A stretch of DNA of 64,000 nt, taken from assembly GCA_017305935.1 (NCBI GenBank), contig JAFKJU010000013.1:124001-188000 (forward strand). Reading direction: 5' to 3'. The position numbers and the translations under genes are program-made. This document shows positions 26,288 through 35,026 of the stretch, piece after piece. The notes beneath the pieces are model-generated. The model had not been told where the DNA came from, made no database searches, and saw nothing but the letters and a program-made list of their open reading frames with translations. This stretch comes from Hyphomicrobiales bacterium (GTDB taxonomy: Bacteria; Pseudomonadota; Alphaproteobacteria; Rhizobiales; Rhizobiaceae). Positions within the stretch are counted from its first letter, which is position 1; every line of letters starts with the position of its first letter.

Positions 26288-26986
26288 ATGCGGAGCCCGA
26301 AAACCTTGCCTTCCCCCCTCGTCGTCTTCGATCTCGACGGGACGCTGGTCGATACAGCGCCCGATCTCATCGCCTCGCTCAACCACACCATTGCCGCCGC
26401 CGACCTGGCGCCGGTCGGTTATGAGGATCTGACCCATCTCGTCGGTCATGGCGCGCGCGCCATGATCGAGCGCGCCTTCCGCATGCGCGGCCAGCCGCTC
26501 GACGAAGAGGGGCTGGCGCCGATGATGCAACGATTCCTGACCTATTACGGCGACACCATGCCCGGCGACAGCCGGCCCTATCCCGGCCTCGACGCCGCGC
26601 TCGACCGGCTGACCGATGCCGGCTTTACGCTGGCCGTCTGCACCAACAAGCCGGAGGCGATGGCGCGGCGGTTGCTGGAGGGTCTCGGCATGACCCACCG
26701 CTTCGCGGCGATCACCGGCGGCGACACGTTCACGGTGCGCAAGCCGGATGCCGCGCACCTGACCGGCACCGTCGAGCGCGCCGGCGGCGATCTCGCGGCG
26801 ACGCTGATGGTCGGCGACAGCCTCAACGACTGCCTCGTCGCCCGCAATGCCGGCGTGCCGGTGCTCGGCGTGCCCTTCGGCTATTCGGATGCGCCGATCG
26901 AGGCGCTCAATCCCGACCGCGTCATCCAGCATTTCGACGAGTTGACGCCGGAACTGGTCGAGACGCTGCTGAAGCGCCGATCCTGA
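26288..26986 (+). CDS. gph: Phosphoglycolate phosphatase, HAD family
   Basis: Haloacid dehalogenase-type phosphatase that most likely removes phosphate from 2-phosphoglycolate. Motif I is DLDGTLVDTAPD, motif II is CTNKPEA, the catalytic lysine follows in RKPDAAHL, and motif IV is VGDSLNDCLVARNAG. A helical cap domain sits at about residues 25-95. Length is 232 residues, normal for Gph. ATG 26288 is the only good start. The gene ends at a strong bidirectional terminator. Other small-molecule substrates cannot be excluded for this family. Confidence 0.88.
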   Translation: MRSPKTLPSPLVVFDLDGTLVDTAPDLIASLNHTIAAADLAPVGYEDLTHLVGHGARAMIERAFRMRGQPLDEEGLAPMMQRFLTYYGDTMPGDSRPYPGLDAALDRLTDAGFTLAVCTNKPEAMARRLLEGLGMTHRFAAITGGDTFTVRKPDAAHLTGTVERAGGDLAATLMVGDSLNDCLVARNAGVPVLGVPFGYSDAPIEALNPDRVIQHFDELTPELVETLLKRRS

Positions 26987-26990
26987 AACG

Positions 26991-27026
26991 AAAACGCCCG
27001 CCGGAGATAATCCGGCGGGCGTTTTT
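26991..27026. terminator. Bidirectional Rho-independent terminator
   Basis: AACGCCCGCCGGA and TCCGGCGGGCGTT form a 13-bp perfect stem with loop GATAA, with TTTTTC on one side and AAAA on the other. It serves gph on the plus strand and the nucleoside-binding protein gene on the minus strand. Confidence 0.93.
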
Positions 27027-27047
27027 CATTCGAGGCATATGCCTTGA

Positions 27048-28121
27048 TTATTGCGGCAGCTTGTCGTCGACGCCGGCTACGTAGAAATTCATGCCGAGCA
27101 GCGTGCCGTCATCAGACTTTTCGCCGGCCTTCAGCCATTCCGAACCGTCCTGCTTCTTCACCGGGCCGGTGAAGGGATGCAACTCGCCCGACTTGATCTT
27201 GGCTTCGGTTTCCTCGGCCAGCTTCTTCACGTCGTCGGGCATGTTGGTGTAGGGCGCCATGGTCAGGATGCCGTCCTTGAGGCCGTCCCAGATCTGCTCC
27301 GACTTCCAGGTGCCGTCGAGCAGGGCCTGGGTGCGCTTGATGTAATAGGCGCCCCAGGTGTCGACGATGGCGGTCAGCTGCGTCTTCGGGCCGGCGGCGA
27401 TCATGTCGGAGGCCTGGCCGAAGGCGTGAATGCCGCGTTCGGCGGCGACCTGCATCGGCGCGGTCGTGTCGGTGTGCTGGGTCAGGATATCGACGCCCTG
27501 GTCGGCCAGCGCCTTGGCGGCATCGGCTTCCTTACCCGGATCGGCCCAGGTGTTGGCCCAGACGACCTTGATCTTGAAATCGGGATTGACCGACTGCGCG
27601 CCGAGCACGAAGGCGTTGATGCCCATCACCACTTCGGGGATCGGGAAGGAGGCGATGTAGCCGGCGACGCCGGTCTTCGACATCTTGGCGGCGATGACGC
27701 CCTGGATATAGCGGCCTTCATAGAAGCGGGCATTGTAGGTGCCGACGTTTTCGGCCGACTTGAAGCCGGTGGCGTGTTCGAACTTCACCTTCGGGAATTT
27801 CTGGGCGACCTTGATGGTGGCGTCCATGAAGCCGAACGAGGTGGTGAACACCAGCGAGCAGCCGGAGCGGGCCATGCGCTCGATGGCGCGCTCGGCATCC
27901 GGGCCTTCCGGAACCTTTTCGAGATAGGCGGTCTCGATCTTGTCGCCGAGAGCTTTTTCCAGCTCCTGGCGACCGCGGTCATGGCCTTCCGAATAGCCGC
28001 CGTCGGTCTTCGAACCGACATAGATGAAGCAGATCTTGGCCTTGTCGGCGGCCTGGGCAATGGCAGCCGTGCCGATCAAGGTGGCGGCGGTGGCCGCAAG
28101 TGCAAGAGCGATTTTTCTCAT
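27048..28121 (-). CDS. BMP-family (nucleoside) ABC substrate-binding protein
   Basis: Periplasmic binding protein of the BMP/PnrA-like family, which binds purine nucleosides or related compounds for an ABC importer. Signal peptide to about residue 24 (ends AIAQA before ADKAK). Family blocks are FIYVGSKTDGGYSEGHDRG, TTSFGFMDA, YNARFYEGRYIQG and the ligand-site region TDTTAPM. Length is 357 residues from ATG 28121, preceded by GGAAGGGG; upstream in-frame sequence belongs to the permease gene and lacks family likeness. It ends the ATPase-permease-permease-binding-protein set, 44 bases after the second permease gene, and runs to a bidirectional terminator. The exact nucleoside cannot be told. Confidence 0.92.
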   Translation of the reverse strand: MRKIALALAATAATLIGTAAIAQAADKAKICFIYVGSKTDGGYSEGHDRGRQELEKALGDKIETAYLEKVPEGPDAERAIERMARSGCSLVFTTSFGFMDATIKVAQKFPKVKFEHATGFKSAENVGTYNARFYEGRYIQGVIAAKMSKTGVAGYIASFPIPEVVMGINAFVLGAQSVNPDFKIKVVWANTWADPGKEADAAKALADQGVDILTQHTDTTAPMQVAAERGIHAFGQASDMIAAGPKTQLTAIVDTWGAYYIKRTQALLDGTWKSEQIWDGLKDGILTMAPYTNMPDDVKKLAEETEAKIKSGELHPFTGPVKKQDGSEWLKAGEKSDDGTLLGMNFYVAGVDDKLPQ

Positions 28122-28165
28122 TGTAACCCCTTCCAGGTTTTGAGCTTCAGCTTCTGTTTGTTGTC

Positions 28166-29083
28166 TCACCGGTCCGGGACAAATGGCTTGCCGAGGGACG
28201 CGGGCGTATTGATCAGCGTGGTGCGCCGATTGCGGGAAATCAGGACAAGGACGACGACGGTCGCCGCATAGGGCAAGGCCGAGAGGAATTGCGAGGGCAC
28301 GTTGACGCCGAGCGCCTGCGTGTGCAGCTGGCCGATGGTGACCGCGCCGAACAGATAGCCGCCGGCCAGCACCCGCCACGGGCGCCAGGACGAAAACACG
28401 ACCAGCGCCAGCGCGATCCAGCCGCGGCCCGCCGACATGTCCTCCACCCATTGCGGCGTATAGACCAGCGACAGCTGCGCCCCGGCAAGGCCGGCGCAGG
28501 CGCCGCCGAACATCACGCTCAGGTACCGCACCCGCAGCACGTCGATGCCGAGCGCATGCGCCGAACCGTGATTGTCGCCGATGGCGCGCAGCATCAGGCC
28601 GGTGCGGCTGCGGAACAGGAACCAGTTGACGCCGATCAGCAGCGCGATCGACAGGTAGAAGACGATATCCTGATGGAACAGGATCGGGCCGATCACCGGG
28701 ATATCCGACAGGCCGGGAATATAGATCGCCTGCAGCTTGATGCCGGGCACGCCGACCCAGGTTTCGCCGATCATGCCGGAAGCGCCGAGGCCGAGAATGG
28801 TCAGCGCCAGGCCCGTCGCCACCTGGTTGGTGACCAGCGTCAGCGTCAGGAAACCGAACAGCAGCGAGAACAGCGCGCCGACGGCGATACCTGCCAGCAG
28901 GCCGAGATAGGGATTGCCGGTCATCTGCGCGACCGCGAAGGCGCCGACCGCGCCCATGATCATCATGCCCTCGACGCCGAGATTGAGGACACCGGAGCGT
29001 TCCGTCACCAGTTCGCCGAGGGCAGCGACCACGAGCGGCGTCGCCGCCGTGATGACCGTCAGGATGATGGCTTCGAGGATCAT
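28166..29083 (-). CDS. Nucleoside-type ABC permease, YufQ-like
   Basis: Inner-membrane permease of the branched-chain/nucleoside-type ABC family, 305 residues with about eight to ten hydrophobic helices. The motif ERSGVLNLGVEGMMIMGAV near residue 28 is typical of the second permease of BMP-type nucleoside importers, and ALGIDVLRVRYLSVMFGGA holds the loop that contacts the ATPase. One base separates its start from the stop of the other permease gene, so they are translationally linked. It works with the binding protein, the other permease and the double-domain ATPase encoded beside it. Confidence 0.92.
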   Translation of the reverse strand: MILEAIILTVITAATPLVVAALGELVTERSGVLNLGVEGMMIMGAVGAFAVAQMTGNPYLGLLAGIAVGALFSLLFGFLTLTLVTNQVATGLALTILGLGASGMIGETWVGVPGIKLQAIYIPGLSDIPVIGPILFHQDIVFYLSIALLIGVNWFLFRSRTGLMLRAIGDNHGSAHALGIDVLRVRYLSVMFGGACAGLAGAQLSLVYTPQWVEDMSAGRGWIALALVVFSSWRPWRVLAGGYLFGAVTIGQLHTQALGVNVPSQFLSALPYAATVVVLVLISRNRRTTLINTPASLGKPFVPDR

Positions 29084-29084
29084 G

Positions 29085-30176
29085 TCAGGCCGCTCCGTCC
29101 GATGCGCCCTTCAGCCGGTCGAACACCAGCCGGATGCGGTAATGAATGAGGGTATCGCAGGAGAGCACGAAAAACAGGAGCAGCCCCTGGAAGACGCGCG
29201 TCACCTTGTCGGACACTTCGAGCGAGAGCTGCACGGCCTCGCCGCCGAGATAGGTCAGCGCCAGCACCAGACCCGAGGCGATGATGCCGAGCGGGTTGAG
29301 GCGACCGAGGAAGGCGACGATGATGGCGGTGAAGCCGTAGCCCGGCGAGATCGACGGCTGCAGATGGTTGATCGAGCCCGACACTTCCGAAATGCCGGCA
29401 AGACCGGCGAGCGCGCCGGAAAACAGCATCGAGAACCAGATCATGCCGCGCGAGGAAAAGCCGGCAAAGCGCCCTGCCCGTTCCGACTGGCCGAGCACGG
29501 TGATCTGAAAACCCTTCAGCGTAAAACGCATCATAAACCAGACCAGCACGGCGGCGACGATGGCGAAGACGAAACCCCAATGCGCCCGGCCCGACGACAG
29601 CACTTCCGGCAGGATGGCTTCCGGCACGAAATTGCGCGACTGCGGAAAATTGTAGCCCTGCGGATCGCGCCACATGCCGCGTGACAGCCAGTCGAGGAAC
29701 AGTTGCGCAATATAGACCAGCATCAGGCTGGTGAGGATCTCGTTGGTGTTGAAATGCGCCTTCAGCAGCGCCGGAATGCCGGCATAGAGCGCGCCGCCGA
29801 GCATGCCCATCACCAGCATCAGCGGCAGGATGAGCGGCGAATGCCATTCGTAGAAGACGATCGGCAGGAAGGAACCGGCAATCGCCCCCATGGTGAACTG
29901 GCCCTCGGCGCCGATGTTCCAGTTGTTGGAGCGATAACAGACCGACAGGCCGACGGCGATCAGGATCAGCGGCCCGGCCTTGATCGCCAGCTCATGCAGC
30001 GACCAGACTTCCTGCAGCGGCTCGATGAAGAAGCTGTAGAGCGCCGAAACCGGATCCTTGCCGAGCAGCGCGAACATGACGCCGCCGCAGACGACCGTCA
30101 GCAGCAGGGCCAGCAGCGGCGACACGAAGGAAAACAGGCGCGAGCCGCCCGGACGTTTTTCAAGTTCAATGCGCAT
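29085..30176 (-). CDS. Nucleoside-type ABC permease, YufP-like
   Basis: First permease of the importer, 363 residues with eight to ten membrane helices. GLSVCYRSNNWNIGAEGQF is the permease motif found in YufP/BmpB-type proteins, and VLGQSERAGRFAGFSSRG is the coupling loop. ATG 30176 is chosen because GGAGG lies 6 bases upstream and the extra frame back to 30212 is Arg-rich and unlike the family. The start overlaps the ATPase gene by 11 bases, so translation is coupled. It pairs with the following permease in a heterodimer. Confidence 0.9.
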   Translation of the reverse strand: MRIELEKRPGGSRLFSFVSPLLALLLTVVCGGVMFALLGKDPVSALYSFFIEPLQEVWSLHELAIKAGPLILIAVGLSVCYRSNNWNIGAEGQFTMGAIAGSFLPIVFYEWHSPLILPLMLVMGMLGGALYAGIPALLKAHFNTNEILTSLMLVYIAQLFLDWLSRGMWRDPQGYNFPQSRNFVPEAILPEVLSSGRAHWGFVFAIVAAVLVWFMMRFTLKGFQITVLGQSERAGRFAGFSSRGMIWFSMLFSGALAGLAGISEVSGSINHLQPSISPGYGFTAIIVAFLGRLNPLGIIASGLVLALTYLGGEAVQLSLEVSDKVTRVFQGLLLFFVLSCDTLIHYRIRLVFDRLKGASDGAA

Positions 30177-31737
30177 GCTGCGCCTCCGCGCCGGCCTTGT
30201 CGTGCGCCCCACCCATCAGCAGGCCGATCTTTTCGCGGGTCATGTCCTGCGCCGGATAGGCATTGGACAGGCGCCCCTCGTTGATGACGGCGATTTCGGT
30301 GGCGACTTCGAAAATCTCGTCCAGATCCTGGCTGATGACCAGCACGGCCGAGCCGGATTTCGCCAGATCGACCAGCGCCTGGCGGATGCGGCTCGCCGCC
30401 CCCGCATCGACGCCCCAGGTCGGCTGGTTGACGATCATGACGCTCGGCTGGCGATCCAGCTCGCGCCCGACGATGAATTTTTGCAGATTGCCGCCGGACA
30501 GCGAGCCGGCCGGCGGATCCTCGCCGCTCTTGCGCACGTCCATGGCGGCGGAAATGCGTTTCGCCGCCTCGCGCACGATCTTGTGGCGGATAATGCCGAG
30601 CGGGCCACCGGTGAGAAACGCGCGGCGATCCGACTGGCTGCGGGCCAGCACCAGATTGTCCGACAGCGACATGCCGGTGACGGCTGCGTGGCCATGGCGC
30701 TCCTCCGGCACGAAGCTTGCGCCGATCAGCCGCCTTGCCGTAATTCCCGACGCACCGACCGCGTGGTCGCGGATGCGGATGGCGTCGTTGTCGGCGACCG
30801 GATATTCGCCCGATAGCGCATCGAACAATTCGCTCTGACCGTTGCCGGCCACACCGGCGATGGCGAGAACCTCGCCGCTGCGCACCGTCAGCGAAAGATT
30901 CTTCAGCGACACGGCAAAAGGCGTGCGCGCCGGGACATTGAGATTGCGGGCCTGCAGCAGGACATCGCCGCGCGTCGTCGTGCCGGCGGCGCTGACCGTG
31001 GCAACCTCGTTGCCGACCATCATACGCGCCAGCGAGGCCGGCGTTTCTCGCTTCGGGTCGCAGGCCCCGGTCACCTTGCCGTGGCGCAGGACGGTGGCGC
31101 GGTCGCAGATGCGCTGCACTTCTTCCAGGCGATGGCTGATATAGAGGACCGAACGGCCCTCGGCCTTCAGCTTGGCCAGCGTTTCGAACAGGCGGTCGGC
31201 CTCCTGCGGCGTCAGCACCGAGGTCGGCTCGTCCAAAATGATCAGTTGCGGGTTTTGCAGCAGGGCGCGCACGATCTCGATGCGTTGGCGTTCGCCGACC
31301 GAGAGATCGGCCACATGCGCCTTGGGATCGAGCGGGAGGCCATAGGCATGCGACAGCGCCGCCGCCTCATCGGAGATGCGCGCCAGCGAAATACCGGGAT
31401 CGAGCGACAGCGCGATGTTTTCGGCGACCGTCAGCGCTTCGAACAGCGAAAAATGCTGGAAAACCATGCCGATGCCGGTCTTGCGCGCTTCGCCGGGCGA
31501 ACCGATTCGCACCGGTTGGCCCTTCCAGACGATCTGCCCGGCGCTCGGCGTGAGAACGCCGAACAGCATTTTGACGAGGGTCGATTTCCCGGCGCCGTTT
31601 TCCCCCAGCAGCGCATGGATTTCACCCGGTTGTATCTCGATGTCGATGCCGTCGCAGGCGGCAAAACTGCCAAACAGCTTCGTCAGCTTGCGCACCGACA
31701 GCAAGGCGTCGGGTCGCGACATGTCGTGCGGCTTCAC
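30166..31737 (-). CDS. Double-domain ABC ATPase of the nucleoside importer
   Basis: Cytoplasmic ATPase with two fused nucleotide-binding domains, 523 residues. The first domain is complete: Walker A GENGAGKST, signature LSVGERQR and Walker B LIILDEPTSVLTP. The second has a degenerate Walker A (GVAGNGQSE, no lysine) and Walker B (MIVNQPTWGVDAG) but keeps SLSGGNLQK, as in other sugar or nucleoside importers with one working site. GTG 31737 is preceded by GAGGGGG and is a plausible start; ATG 31722 is the alternative. It lies 45 bases after the quinone oxidoreductase gene without a terminator between, so transcription may continue from pcs. Confidence 0.92.
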   Translation of the reverse strand: MKPHDMSRPDALLSVRKLTKLFGSFAACDGIDIEIQPGEIHALLGENGAGKSTLVKMLFGVLTPSAGQIVWKGQPVRIGSPGEARKTGIGMVFQHFSLFEALTVAENIALSLDPGISLARISDEAAALSHAYGLPLDPKAHVADLSVGERQRIEIVRALLQNPQLIILDEPTSVLTPQEADRLFETLAKLKAEGRSVLYISHRLEEVQRICDRATVLRHGKVTGACDPKRETPASLARMMVGNEVATVSAAGTTTRGDVLLQARNLNVPARTPFAVSLKNLSLTVRSGEVLAIAGVAGNGQSELFDALSGEYPVADNDAIRIRDHAVGASGITARRLIGASFVPEERHGHAAVTGMSLSDNLVLARSQSDRRAFLTGGPLGIIRHKIVREAAKRISAAMDVRKSGEDPPAGSLSGGNLQKFIVGRELDRQPSVMIVNQPTWGVDAGAASRIRQALVDLAKSGSAVLVISQDLDEIFEVATEIAVINEGRLSNAYPAQDMTREKIGLLMGGAHDKAGAEAQHAH

Positions 31738-31782
31738 TGAGCCCCCTCGGATTGTGACGTTCCCATTCCGCCCGGTTCGGCC

Positions 31783-32769
31783 TCAGGGAATCAGCAGCGT
31801 TGTTCCACGTGTTTTTCTTAGCTCCAGATCGGCATGGGCCTGGGCGGCTTCGGCCAACGGATAGGTTTGCGCGATATTGATACGCACTTTGTTGCTCAAC
31901 ACAACAGCAAACAACGCGCCTGCACAATCCTTAAGCTCCTGGGGCGTGGAAATATAGGTAAACAGCGTCGGCCGCGTCGCGTAAAGCGAGCCTTTCTGCG
32001 ACAGGATTCCCATATTGAAGGCCTCGACGGGGCCGGAGGAATTGCCGAAGCTGACCCACAATCCGCGCGGCTTCAGGCAATCCAGCGAGCCCGGAAACGT
32101 ATCCTTGCCGACCGAATCATAGACCACGTCGACGCCGGCGCCGCCGGTGATGTCCTTGACGCGAGCCACGAAATCCTCGTTGCGGTAATCGATGACATGG
32201 TCGTAGCCATGGGCGAGCGCCAGCGCGATCTTTTCCGGCGAACCGGCCGTGCCGATGACCGTCGCGCCAAGCGCCTTGGCCCATTGGCCGGCAATGAGGC
32301 CGACACCGCCGGCGGCGGCATGGAACAGCAGCGTCGTGCCCAGCCCGACCTTGTAGGTGCGGTTGAGCAGGTATTCGGCGGTCATGCCCTTGAGCATCAT
32401 CGCCGCCGCCGTTTCCAGCGAAATGCCTTCCGGCACCTTGACGAGATGGCGGGTGGCGACATTGCGCTCGCGGCTGTAGGCACCGTCGGCGCCGGCATAG
32501 GCGACCCGGTCGCCCACGGCAAAATCCTCGACACCGGGGCCGACCGCCGTCACCGTGCCAGCCCCTTCCTTGCCCGGCACGAAGGGAAGCCCGTTCGCCG
32601 CCTTGTAAAGCCCGGTGCGGAAATAGACGTCGATGAAATTCAGGCCGATGGCCGCCTGGCGGATCTGCACCTCGCCTTCGCCCGGCGCGGGGAGCGGCAC
32701 TTCCTCGATTTTCAGAACCTCCGGCCCGCCGAGGGACCGCTGGACGATAGCCGTGGTGACGACAGACAT
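31783..32769 (-). CDS. NAD(P)H:quinone oxidoreductase, MDR family
   Basis: Zinc-free medium-chain reductase of the quinone oxidoreductase group, which probably reduces quinones or other electrophiles with NADPH. It has 328 residues. An N-terminal GroES-like part contains FIDVYFRTGLY and PGKEGAGTV, followed by a Rossmann domain with AAAGGVGLIAGQWAKALGA. The catalytic-zinc cysteine of alcohol dehydrogenases is absent. It starts four bases after the pcs stop, and its ribosome site GGAAGGAAAGGA lies inside the end of pcs, so the two genes are coupled. The reason for pairing with phosphatidylcholine synthesis is not obvious. Confidence 0.9.
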   Translation of the reverse strand: MSVVTTAIVQRSLGGPEVLKIEEVPLPAPGEGEVQIRQAAIGLNFIDVYFRTGLYKAANGLPFVPGKEGAGTVTAVGPGVEDFAVGDRVAYAGADGAYSRERNVATRHLVKVPEGISLETAAAMMLKGMTAEYLLNRTYKVGLGTTLLFHAAAGGVGLIAGQWAKALGATVIGTAGSPEKIALALAHGYDHVIDYRNEDFVARVKDITGGAGVDVVYDSVGKDTFPGSLDCLKPRGLWVSFGNSSGPVEAFNMGILSQKGSLYATRPTLFTYISTPQELKDCAGALFAVVLSNKVRINIAQTYPLAEAAQAHADLELRKTRGTTLLIP

Positions 32770-32773
32770 GGGT

Positions 32774-33502
32774 TCATCCTTTCCTTCCGAGCGACGGAAT
32801 CAATTGCAGCACCGCGCCGATGCCGTAAAGATACAGGCCTGTGATGCAGAAGAGAATGTTCAGCCATTGTGGCGTATCGAAATGCATCAGCAAGGCCGCG
32901 CCGCCCAGCACCGACCAAAGAGCGAAAACCGCCAGATTGAGCGGGCGAAGCCGCGCGACGCGCACCGGATGCAGGAAATTGATCGGCAGAAAGGTGAGCA
33001 CGACCGACAGCGTCACGATGATCATCGCCGTTGTTGCGCTGGCATCGATGACAAACAGGGTGAAGACCACCATGTTCCACACCACCGGGAAGCCTGAGAA
33101 GAAATATTCGTCCGTCTTCATGCCCATATCGGCATAATAGATGGCGCTCGACACCACGATCATGCCGGCGGCGGCAAACGACCAGGGTTCGCCGATCATG
33201 CCGCTCTGGTAAAGCGCGAAGGCCGGCAGCAGCACATAGGTCACATAATCGATGATGTTGTCGAGCGTATCGCCCGACCAGTTGGGCAGCACTTCCTTGA
33301 CCCGCACCTTGCGGGCAATCGGCCCGTCGATGCCATCGACCAGCAGCGCCAGCCCAAGCCACCAGAACATGTCGACGAAGCGATGTTCCGCCGCCGCGAC
33401 GACGCCGAGAAAGGCGAGGAACGAACCCGAGGCCGTGAGAATATGGACCGAAAAGGCCCGCATCTCGGCATACGGCACGCGCTTGTAGTTGAAAATCTTC
33501 AT
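32774..33502 (-). CDS. pcs: Phosphatidylcholine synthase
   Basis: Integral membrane enzyme that joins choline and CDP-diacylglycerol to phosphatidylcholine and CMP, a pathway special to rhizobia, brucellae and a few other bacteria. The CDP-alcohol phosphotransferase signature is exact: Asp59-Gly60-x2-Ala63-Arg64-x12-Gly77-x3-Asp81-x3-Asp85. The protein has 242 residues and about eight membrane helices, close to S. meliloti Pcs. ATG 33502 is preceded by GGAAGCGGGG and starts the conserved N-terminus; the longer frame adds 14 residues. It needs imported choline and heads a minus-strand unit with a quinone oxidoreductase. Confidence 0.95.
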   Translation of the reverse strand: MKIFNYKRVPYAEMRAFSVHILTASGSFLAFLGVVAAAEHRFVDMFWWLGLALLVDGIDGPIARKVRVKEVLPNWSGDTLDNIIDYVTYVLLPAFALYQSGMIGEPWSFAAAGMIVVSSAIYYADMGMKTDEYFFSGFPVVWNMVVFTLFVIDASATTAMIIVTLSVVLTFLPINFLHPVRVARLRPLNLAVFALWSVLGGAALLMHFDTPQWLNILFCITGLYLYGIGAVLQLIPSLGRKG

Positions 33503-33823
33503 GGTCCCCGCTTCCGATACCGGCCGGCGCATATGCCGCTTCATTCAGGTCGCCTGCATTGCTCGCGAATCGTGCAGACAGCCTATCGTCTTGTTTTCTT
33601 ACGGATCGCAGATGAAGGTCTTGTGAGACACTCGCCCCCGGCCGTATCAGCAACGAATATGCATCTCCTGTTCGAACCTGCCAGAGGATATCGTCTCCGT
33701 TCACCTGACAGTAAACGCATGGTTCGGCATTTTCACCCTCTGCGCCAATGGATCCCATGGATTTCAACAGGTCAAACGACTAACCTGTGCGGGAAAGAGA
33801 GTTTGCAAGCGTTGGAGGTTTTC
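33503..33823. other. Divergent intergenic region, pcs / UbiH-like gene
   Basis: This 321-base gap must hold promoters for both divergent genes. I see no convincing TTGACA-N17-TATAAT match, no small coding frame with a ribosome site, and no repeat. Only GGAGG at 33814-33818, the ribosome site of the plus-strand gene, is clear. Confidence 0.6.
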
Positions 33824-35026
33824 ATGAGCGCATTCGACATCGCCATCGTCGGCGGCGGCATGGCCGGTTCGGTCGCCGCTCTGTCGCTGGCGCGGCTCGG
33901 GCGCCGCGTCGCGCTTCTGGCCCCGCCGGCCGCTGTCGAGGACAAGCGCACCACGGCGTTAATGGACCAGTCCATCCGCTTCATGGAGCGGCTGGGCCTG
34001 TGGGATCGGATCGCGCCTTCAGCCGCCGCGCTCTCCACCATGCGAATCATCGACGGCACGAACCGGCTGCTCCGCGCGCCGACCGTCTCCTTTCGCTCCT
34101 CCGAAGTCGGGCTTGAGGCCTTTGGTTACAACATTCCCAATGCCGCGCTGCTGGCCGTGCTTGGCGAAGCCGTGACGCATGAGGGCAATATCACGCTTCT
34201 GCCCCAAGCGGCCGAGCATGTCGACTTGCTCGCTGAAGGCGTACAGATCGCGCTTCAGGACGGCAGCCGGATTTCCGCCGAACTTGTCGTCGCCGCCGAC
34301 GGGCGCAAGTCGAAAATGCGCGACAATGCCGGTATCGGCGTGCGTCATTGGTCCTATCCGCAGACGGCCATCGTGCTGAATTTCAGTCACGACCTGCCGC
34401 ACGGCAATATCTCCACCGAATTCCACACCGAATCCGGCCCCTTCACCCAGGTTCCGTTGCCTGGCAACCGCTCCAGTCTCGTCTGGGTGCGCAAGCCGAC
34501 GGAGGCCGACGTGCTGATGGCGCTGTCGCCGGAGGAACTGAGCCTGCGGGTCGAGAAGCAGATGCAATCCATGCTCGGAAAGGTGATCGTCGAGCCGGAC
34601 GTGCAGGCCTGGCCGCTCTCCGGCATGATGGCGCATCGTTTCGGCAAGGGCCGGCTGGTGCTGGCCGGCGAGGCTGGACATGTCTTCCCCCCGATCGGGG
34701 CGCAAGGCTTCAACCTGTCGCTGCGCGACATCATCCACCTGAACGACCTGATTTCCGATCTCAAGGGCGAGCCTATCCCGGAATCGATCGGCGATCGCTT
34801 CGATCGCCGCCGCCGTGCCGACGTCATGACCCGCACCGCCGGGGTGGACCTGCTGAATCGGTCACTGCTTTCGGATTTCCTGCCGACGCAGATGGTTCGC
34901 GCCGCTGGCCTGCACGTGCTTTCGGCGCTCCCGCCGCTGCGTGCTCTTTTCATGCGCGAGGGCATCGAGCCCGGGCGCGGGCTCAGTGCCATCGGCGATG
35001 CCCTACGGGGGAAGCTGCGCCGCTAA
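33824..35026 (+). CDS. UbiH/Coq6-family FAD monooxygenase
   Basis: Aromatic-ring hydroxylase of the UbiH/UbiF/Coq6 family, which uses FAD, NAD(P)H and oxygen and most likely hydroxylates a ubiquinone precursor. Motifs in order: GGGMAGSVAALSLA (FAD dinucleotide fold) at residues 10-23, the DGRKSKMR block near 165, and the GEAGHVFPPIGAQGFN second FAD motif near 285. Length is 400 residues. ATG 33824 is fixed by GGAGG 5 bases upstream. The gene stands alone, divergent from pcs; its last 24 bases overlap the end of the convergent AEC carrier gene. Position on the ubiquinone ring cannot be assigned. Confidence 0.88.
   Translation: MSAFDIAIVGGGMAGSVAALSLARLGRRVALLAPPAAVEDKRTTALMDQSIRFMERLGLWDRIAPSAAALSTMRIIDGTNRLLRAPTVSFRSSEVGLEAFGYNIPNAALLAVLGEAVTHEGNITLLPQAAEHVDLLAEGVQIALQDGSRISAELVVAADGRKSKMRDNAGIGVRHWSYPQTAIVLNFSHDLPHGNISTEFHTESGPFTQVPLPGNRSSLVWVRKPTEADVLMALSPEELSLRVEKQMQSMLGKVIVEPDVQAWPLSGMMAHRFGKGRLVLAGEAGHVFPPIGAQGFNLSLRDIIHLNDLISDLKGEPIPESIGDRFDRRRRADVMTRTAGVDLLNRSLLSDFLPTQMVRAAGLHVLSALPPLRALFMREGIEPGRGLSAIGDALRGKLRR

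Noticed and set aside
33503-33823. A coding region in the pcs / UbiH-like gap, from the open frame that runs upstream of ATG 33824
   Set aside because: The upstream part lacks a ribosome site and has no family likeness, whereas ATG 33824 has GGAGG and begins directly with the FAD-binding fold.
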